A stretch of DNA of 64,000 nucleotides from Ziziphus jujuba (lineage: Eukaryota; Streptophyta; Magnoliopsida; Rosales; Rhamnaceae): assembly GCF_031755915.1 (NCBI RefSeq), contig NC_083387.1:7446501-7510500 (forward strand). Direction: 5' to 3'. The notes beneath the pieces were generated by a model, which was given only the letters and a program-made list of their open reading frames with translations, ran no database searches and was not told where the DNA came from. How positions within the stretch are numbered: the stretch's first letter is position 1; each line of letters opens with the position of its first letter. Shown piece by piece: positions 58,480 through 64,000 of the stretch. The translations under genes were made by a program, and so were the position numbers.

Positions 58480-59095
58480 ATAAACGTCATGGTACTACTA
58501 CAATACATAGAAAATCATATCCCCTATTACTATTAGAAGAAATATTCCTCCAAAGGTATATAGATGATGCAGCAGAGTAAGGTAGATATATATGTGTTAC
58601 TTACTAGTCTAGTACCCAAATCAAGATCCAAGAGGTCAATGAGGCGGGGGCTAACTTGAGAAATTTTACATTATGTGGGGAGCAAATGCAAAACAATAAG
58701 ACATATGATTTGTTTGGTTGATCATGGGATTTCAAAGGACTTAGATTTGCTGGTGTTCCAGGTCCTATGGTTAAGATATTTGGCTTGTTCAACCGGTGCG
58801 GGAAAAGAGTTGAACTTGAAGATGCTGCTAGAAAAACAAATGACATTCCAGACAATGTTTGGCATCACTGTGAATTTTTTTTTTCTTTTTTATTTTTTTA
58901 TTTTTTTAATTTCAAACCCCAAAATTACTTTTCCCATGCTTTTCTTAGATGAATTATGAAGGTGATGTAGATAATGCCAAGTTGCCACTTCTAACATTTT
59001 TGTTTTGAACCTAACTTCTCTCATCTGGCTACAATGGACGCCCAATTCAGTGATATTTCTAAGAAAGTGATTTCATTGTTATGCTTGGTTTTCAG
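58480..59095 (+). repeat. duplicate of the 5' part of the GEM-like gene region
   Basis: Homologous in pieces to 34050-35205: the upstream words GAAATTTTACATTATGTGGG and GGGATTTCAAAGGACTT, exon 2, and intron 2 words TAATGCCAAGTTGCCACTTC and TTCTCTCATCTGGCT/TTCTCATGCTGCT. About 590 bp containing exon 1 are deleted and exons 3-4 were not carried over. Confidence 0.88.
58762..58869 (+). pseudogene. orphan copy of GEM-like exon 2
   Basis: Flanked by the same acceptor (TTCCAG) and a GT donor as 34890-34991. It reads PMVKIFGLFNRCGKRVELED and ends DIPDNVWHH; relative to the source exon it has a two-codon insertion (LE). The frame is kept but exons 1, 3 and 4 are absent, so no functional protein is possible from this locus. 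Confidence 0.88.
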
Positions 59096-59699
59096 AAATT
59101 TGTAAACTCTGCTTTGCTTATGATGGAATAAAGAAATGAATAATCCTGTAGGACACTGTTGATTTATAAGCGCGCCCCCCCAAAAAAAAAAAAAAAAACT
59201 ATTGCGTTGCAAGAAAAGGTCAAAAAAGTCGCATTATGCAGCAGCTTCTTTCATTTCTCATAGGCAATCCTATTTCAATAGCTTTTAGACTCATCAAGTC
59301 CACGCATATCTAGTGAAGCATTCATTTCATTGTTTGCTAAACGTTCAAATATTAAGGAGAAAAAAAAAAAAAAATCCCTTTAGGATGGTTTTATGTCTTT
59401 GATTGCCTTTGTTACTTGTTCCTTTTTTTTTTTTTATCGATTAAATATTTCACTTTATAGTTGACCATAAATAATTCAAGACTCAGTGATAAAATATCTC
59501 AGTTTTATAAAAATGGAAATTCCTTTTTTTTTTTGTCCCTTTTGATGTTTCTGAACTGAAAAGTTTGCTTGCAGTTGTATTGCAATGGTTAGAAACTCAA
59601 CCTAAATGTTAGTGTTAAATATCACCAGTGTACAGTGATTAAATACTTTCAAAATTTAGTGATAATTAGTCATTTGTTTAGAGCAGTATTCTAAGATGT

Positions 59700-60440
59700 G
59701 ATACTCTTTAGGAAGAAACCTCTAGTGCGGATATTTACCCCCAAAAAAAAAAAAAAAAAAAAGACCTCTAGCGCGGATTTCTCATTGAACAAATACTCTT
59801 TAGAAATAAACCTGACTCTGCACGTTGAGGCAGAATACCATGTACACATATTTGCAGAACAAAAACCAGTTATACATAAAAAAAAAATATATATATATAT
59901 ATATAAAATTGTATTTCATGACTTATAAAAAGGCAGTATCACTTTTACAAAGTAACTAAACCAACTCCAGTTTTGACTACTGACTTCATATGTTCTCAGC
60001 TGCGGTTCCAAGTAAACAAGATGAAGGACTAAAGCTAGATGATGATTATCCACTGGTGAGTGTACCATTCCCTGGTTACTCCTTATACTACGTGTAACTA
60101 TATATTCATATGGTACATAATTTCTTTTTTCAAAAAATAAATAAATAAATAAATAATCCCGGATGAAAGATCTCATTGATTTCTGATGAGAATAGAATCT
60201 TTGGCCTTGCTATTCAAAGATTTGTCTCAGATGCTTCTTGGTCTAGTTTTAAACTTTTAGAGAATGCCTCTGCATAAGTTCAATGGTTACATATATCCGT
60301 AGAAAGACTTCAGTTTCCCACACTGGAAAACTGAAGTTGATTGATGCATACCTCTGATGCCCACAGGTAGTCACTTGCCTTGCGAGGAATTAAATAGATA
60401 TGAGTCTGCATTTTCAATCACATTAGGAATTAGCAGTTCC
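59700..60440. repeat. duplicate of the HINT3 3' region (copy 2)
   Basis: Homologous to about 61255-62035. Shared words include GCGGATTTCTCATTGAA against GCAGATTTCTCAGTGAA, GAAAGATCTCATTGATTTCT (identical), GTAGTCACTTGCCTTGCGAG against GCAGTCACTTGCCTTCCGAG, and ATATGAGTCTGCATTTTCA (identical). It contains decayed copies of the last two HINT3 exons. Confidence 0.88.
60173..60405 (-). pseudogene. decayed copy of the last two HINT3 exons
   Basis: The penultimate exon copy (60405-60352, 54 bp, borders kept) reads THIYLIPRKASDYLWASE. The last His of the histidine triad, seen as THIHIIPRK in the intact gene, is replaced by Tyr, and C is replaced by Y in SDCLW. The last-exon copy (about 60279-60173) has indels and in-frame stops. 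No upstream exons accompany them. Confidence 0.85.
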
Positions 60441-61733
60441 CTTTTTTCCAACGTAAATAGCAGAACTAACCTGCTTTATTAATACTTATCGTGGTGTCCG
60501 ATAGTATGACTACAGGCACTCAAATACAATCAATAAAACCATAAGAAAATGAAGACGTAAAAAAGGAAGTTAATGCTATTTCAATTCAAACAGAATATGA
60601 TATGATTGACATTTCGAAAGGAACTGTTTAAATGCTAATGGAATATAGCATGGTTTGCTAAATATACTAAGTCTCATTCATTAACATGACATAATATAAT
60701 TAACGCAAATTGTAATCTTTGATTCTCCATTTTGAAAGATATGGTGATGGTCCTAAATCAAGAACAGAACGATAATAACTTCAACACAGTTTTATGAGAA
60801 GTGCCATGGGATTATAACATATATAGCGTCTTTCCTTCAATATTTTTTAATTTTTTTTTCTTAATCCGACCTTAGACACGAAGACTGATGTAAGAAAACA
60901 TTTTTGTTTATTTATTATCATTATTTTTTTATGAAAAGGAACATTTTAGTTTTTACAGAGTAATTAATGTTATGCGAGGCCACCTTGACGCTTTCCTTTG
61001 TGTTAAATATCAAGGTTCGAAAGTCCACAGCCAGTCAACCCCAAAACTCAAAACTCAAAACTCAAGTCCTTTTGTCGCAAGCAATTCCAGTCCAATCCGG
61101 AAGTTAGAAAGGGCAGCATAATACAAGCCCAGAAAGATTCCCGACTGTATTTGCACATAAAATTGATAAACAACAAAGTTTAAACAAAATGCTGACCAAA
61201 TAACTTGGGGATCTGGAGACAAAAAACTAAAAGAAGAGATCTTTGCACAACAGCTTTACGGTCAAAAACCGTAATGCAGATTTCTCAGTGAAGAAATACT
61301 CTTTTGGAACAAATCTGACTCTGAACATTTAAGGCAGATTACCACTTAAAATACACATATTTACAGAATAAGAACCGTTTATACACAGGAAAAAAGAAAA
61401 AGAGAAGAAACAATTTGTATTTCAATCAAGGCTGTATCTGTTTTACAATGTAACTAAACTAACTCCAACGTTTGACCCCAGCCCAAAAAAAAAAAAAAAA
61501 CAGAAAAACACCTCCATCTTTGACTACCGACTTCAAATGTTCACCACTTTGACACCAAGTAAAACAAGATACACAAGATGTTTATCCAACGGTACCATGT
61601 CCTATATATCTCCTGATAATACCCGAAAAAACAAGAAAAGAACTTCTGCTAATCAGTTTTAGTATTTGCAGAACAACCTATATTCATATAGTACACAATT
61701 TCTTTGTCATAGATAAAGAATGGGTGAAAGATC

Positions 61734-63571
61734 TCATTGATTTCTGATGAGACTAGAACCTTCACCCTTAATATCTTCAGAGTTGTCTGATAACAACTGC
61801 TCTCTAACACAGTCTACGAGTCGAGATGCTTCCTGGTCTTGTTTTAGAGAATGCCTCCGCAAGCTCTGTTGAACTTTAAAATTTACATATATCCCAAGAA
61901 AACATCCAATCTCACACACTGGAAAACGGAAGAGAATGATGCATACCTCAGACGCCCATAGGCAGTCACTTGCCTTCCGAGGAATTATATGGATATGAGT
62001 CTGCATTTTCAGTCACATAAGGAGTTAGCATATGCTTCACTTTTTTCCGATGTAACTAGCAGCAAGTAACCTGTGCTTGTTAAAACTTATTGTGTATTAC
62101 TACAGTCACTCAAATGCAAACCATAAAAACCATTAGAAAATCAAATGAAAATTGCAACAACTCACGTGGAATATAACTTGGCCAGCAGCTTCGCCATTGT
62201 TAACTAACAAGTTGAATGAATCTGCATGATATATTTGAAAAGGATAAAACATTATGATTTTAGCCATCCAAAATTTTCAAATTACTTCAAATGTACAAAA
62301 GCATGTTTAACCTTTAGAAAATTTCAAAGACCTTTATTACCACAACTCATCTAACAAGATCACAAATAGGTTATAATTCATTGGATAAGTTAGCCACATG
62401 ACTCAACAGCTGACTGGTTGAACAGGATACACGCTTTCCATTGCTGGAAAGGCATCATATTTGAGATTTAACCTTTTGCTTCAGAATCAAGAAATTTTTA
62501 CCTTAACAAACAAGAGAGGATAAAAAAGAAAAGGAAGTTTGAATAGCTGTAGGGGGAAAAGGGAAAAAATTAAGAAAAAAGTAAAAGTAAAAGAAAAAGT
62601 AGAATAAAGTAAGAAACAAAGCTACATTTTCAATAAAGTAACTCAAAATTGGAAAGTAAAAACATAGTGCACCAAAGTAAACTATGACTTTCATGACTGC
62701 AATCAATATTTATATTGTCATAATATAAGCAAGTGTTTTATTGCACAAATTCTAAATTAGCATAAAAGGCAAATAAATCATAACATCACATGGGGATAGG
62801 TAGACACATCTAAATGCTTGAGATGAGAATACGCAAACAAATTAACTTAGTTTACCAGTTTGTGCTTGTTCAAATTGATGTTAAATACCAAATTGGCATG
62901 CAAATTTTTTTGATAACACACTTAACGCATTGTTTTTTTAATTAGTTCTTCCAGTGCTGCATTTCCAACCATTTTACTGTCAAAATAGAAATCCCATAGC
63001 TAAAAAAACGTTTCAAACAATTCAAACTTCATAGCAAGACAATCAAGTAGACAACCAAAAATGAGAACTAAAACACACCAATGAGACAACATAATCATTG
63101 AAGACATACCAGAACCAGTAGCTTTCATGATTGCACTGCTGATAAAAGGAACTTTTGAACACATTGCAGCTACCACCTGCAAATCAAAACAATTAGGAGG
63201 CATTCAACATATTCTAATTGTTCAATTATCTAACAATGGGAAAAAATTAAAAAAATTAAAAAAATAAAAAGAAAAATAAAAATAAAAAAACCTATACTGT
63301 CCCTTCTCACAGAAAATTCAGTTTCAAAGAACTTCGCAAATGGGTGTGCACAAAAGATTCACATCTACTAATAATAGCATAAATCCCAATGATGAAATAG
63401 TTAAACCACAGAAGTTAGCAATACCCATGTGTCAAAATGTCTATATCAGACAATTCATGTAGGAATTTTGTACGTTCCTTGCAAATTGATTGTGTCTATT
63501 GGAGATTACTTACAGAAGGAGGTGTCTCTTGCAATGAAGAAAAATGAGATTTTGGGATGATAAGAGAATGC
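61734..63571 (-). CDS. HINT3: HINT3-like HIT-family protein, last five coding exons (5' part outside window)
   Basis: Exons, 5' to 3': 63571-63514, 63176-63110, 62221-62166, 62000-61947 and 61865-61734, all GT..AG and in frame. They read HSLIIPKSHFSSLQETPPS, VVAAMCSKVPFISSAIMKAT, SFNLLVNNGEAAGQVIFH, THIHIIPRKASDCLWASE and SLRRHSLKQDQEASRLVDCV to the stop. The triad HTHIHII is formed across the junction of the third and fourth of these. The match to Arabidopsis HINT3 (At5g48545), as I remember it, is close over the whole length. HIT proteins hydrolyse nucleotide phosphoramidates, and HINT3 acts on adenylyl sulfate. The N-terminal exons with the FCKII-type start were not found between 63572 and 64000 and should lie beyond the right edge. 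Confidence 0.93.
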
Positions 63572-64000
63572 CTGCAAGACGAAAGTATATATACACTCAA
63601 TAATTTAAATTGAATAAAATAATGGTAAGAAATAAAAAACAAAACCATGTAAAATTGTCCTAAATAATATCTAACACATTGCTATTTTAAGATTTCTCTC
63701 AAAAGTTGTAAGGCTGGAAATTAAATCAACACTGACACTAGCACCAATAAAAGGGATGTCACATACAGGTGCAAGGAAAATGCATTTTATCAGCAAGCAA
63801 AGTATCTGACTCTAAGCAAATGATATCCTTGTAAGAACCCTTTGCCAATTCCAAAGTACAATAAGCAAACTGTCTGCTTGAAATGAAGTTTCAAGACCTC
63901 AAGGCCCAAAGAGACTTGAGGCCCCACAATTTTTTTATTTTTTATTTTTATCTTTTGTAATAGTACATTTCAAACACACTAGCATTAATATTTTATGTAT
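63572..64000 (-). other. HINT3 intron sequence up to the window edge
   Basis: No exon matching the expected FCKII...LDTNPLSHG part of HINT3 was found. The DNA is AT-rich with a poly-T/A stretch near 63930, consistent with intron. Confidence 0.5.

Noticed and set aside
1..64000. Canonical tRNA or rRNA genes
   Set aside because: I looked for B-box and cloverleaf signatures on both strands and saw only the tRNA-like repeats in the CACTA array; a covariance scan was not possible.

Overview
This is nuclear DNA from a flowering plant, almost certainly a eudicot. It has spliced genes with GT..AG introns, AT-rich intergenic DNA with many microsatellites, and class I and II plant transposons. The protein-coding genes match plant families: a bHLH62-type transcription factor, a DUF506 protein, a GRAM/GEM-like protein, a PUB9-type U-box/ARM ligase, a CHIP co-chaperone ligase and a HINT3-type HIT protein. 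The species cannot be named from the sequence.

Layout. 1-880 (-): exon 1 of a bHLH62-like gene running off the left edge. 4989-11527: a 6.5-kb non-autonomous CACTA transposon with a perfect 3-bp target duplication; it holds a 19-copy array of ~240-bp repeats. 11.5-18.8 kb: AT-rich DNA with no recognised gene. 18.8-26.1 kb: a cluster of three Mutator-like elements (MULEs). The first is a short element carrying what looks like a captured NADH-dehydrogenase B12 fragment. The second is a 1.1-kb non-autonomous element. The third is a 5.2-kb element with ~0.9-kb terminal inverted repeats and a transposase gene. 30.1-31.1 kb (+): intronless DUF506 gene. 31.5-32.5 kb: another short MULE with a 9-bp target duplication. 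34.6-36.0 kb (+): four-exon GEM-like GRAM gene. 43.3-45.7 kb (+): two-exon PUB9-like gene. 51.2-54.8 kb (-): eight-exon CHIP gene, convergent with PUB9. 56.2-57.6 kb: internally deleted LTR retrotransposon. 57.9-62.0 kb: duplicated pieces of the HINT3 3' region, with a fragment of the GEM-like gene between them. 61.7-63.6 kb (-): last five coding exons of HINT3.

The order bHLH62 - DUF506 - PUB9 - CHIP is the order I recall for the neighbouring Arabidopsis genes At3g07340-At3g07370, so the gene skeleton appears to be an old conserved block. The ~29-kb gap between bHLH62 and DUF506 is where most of the transposons have landed. Two E3 ligases of different U-box classes lie side by side, and CHIP joins the chaperone system to ubiquitination; no operon-like co-function is implied.

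The most unusual structure is the array inside the CACTA element. Each ~240-bp unit has two hairpins built from the same GGCGACGCAT motif that marks the element's ends, plus a tRNA-like segment with Pol III A and B boxes on the minus strand. The second notable structure is the 5.2-kb MULE. Its inverted repeats extend into the transposase coding sequence, so the element carries two opposed copies of its own start. The copy linked to the full gene has a CGA-to-TGA stop that the other copy lacks.
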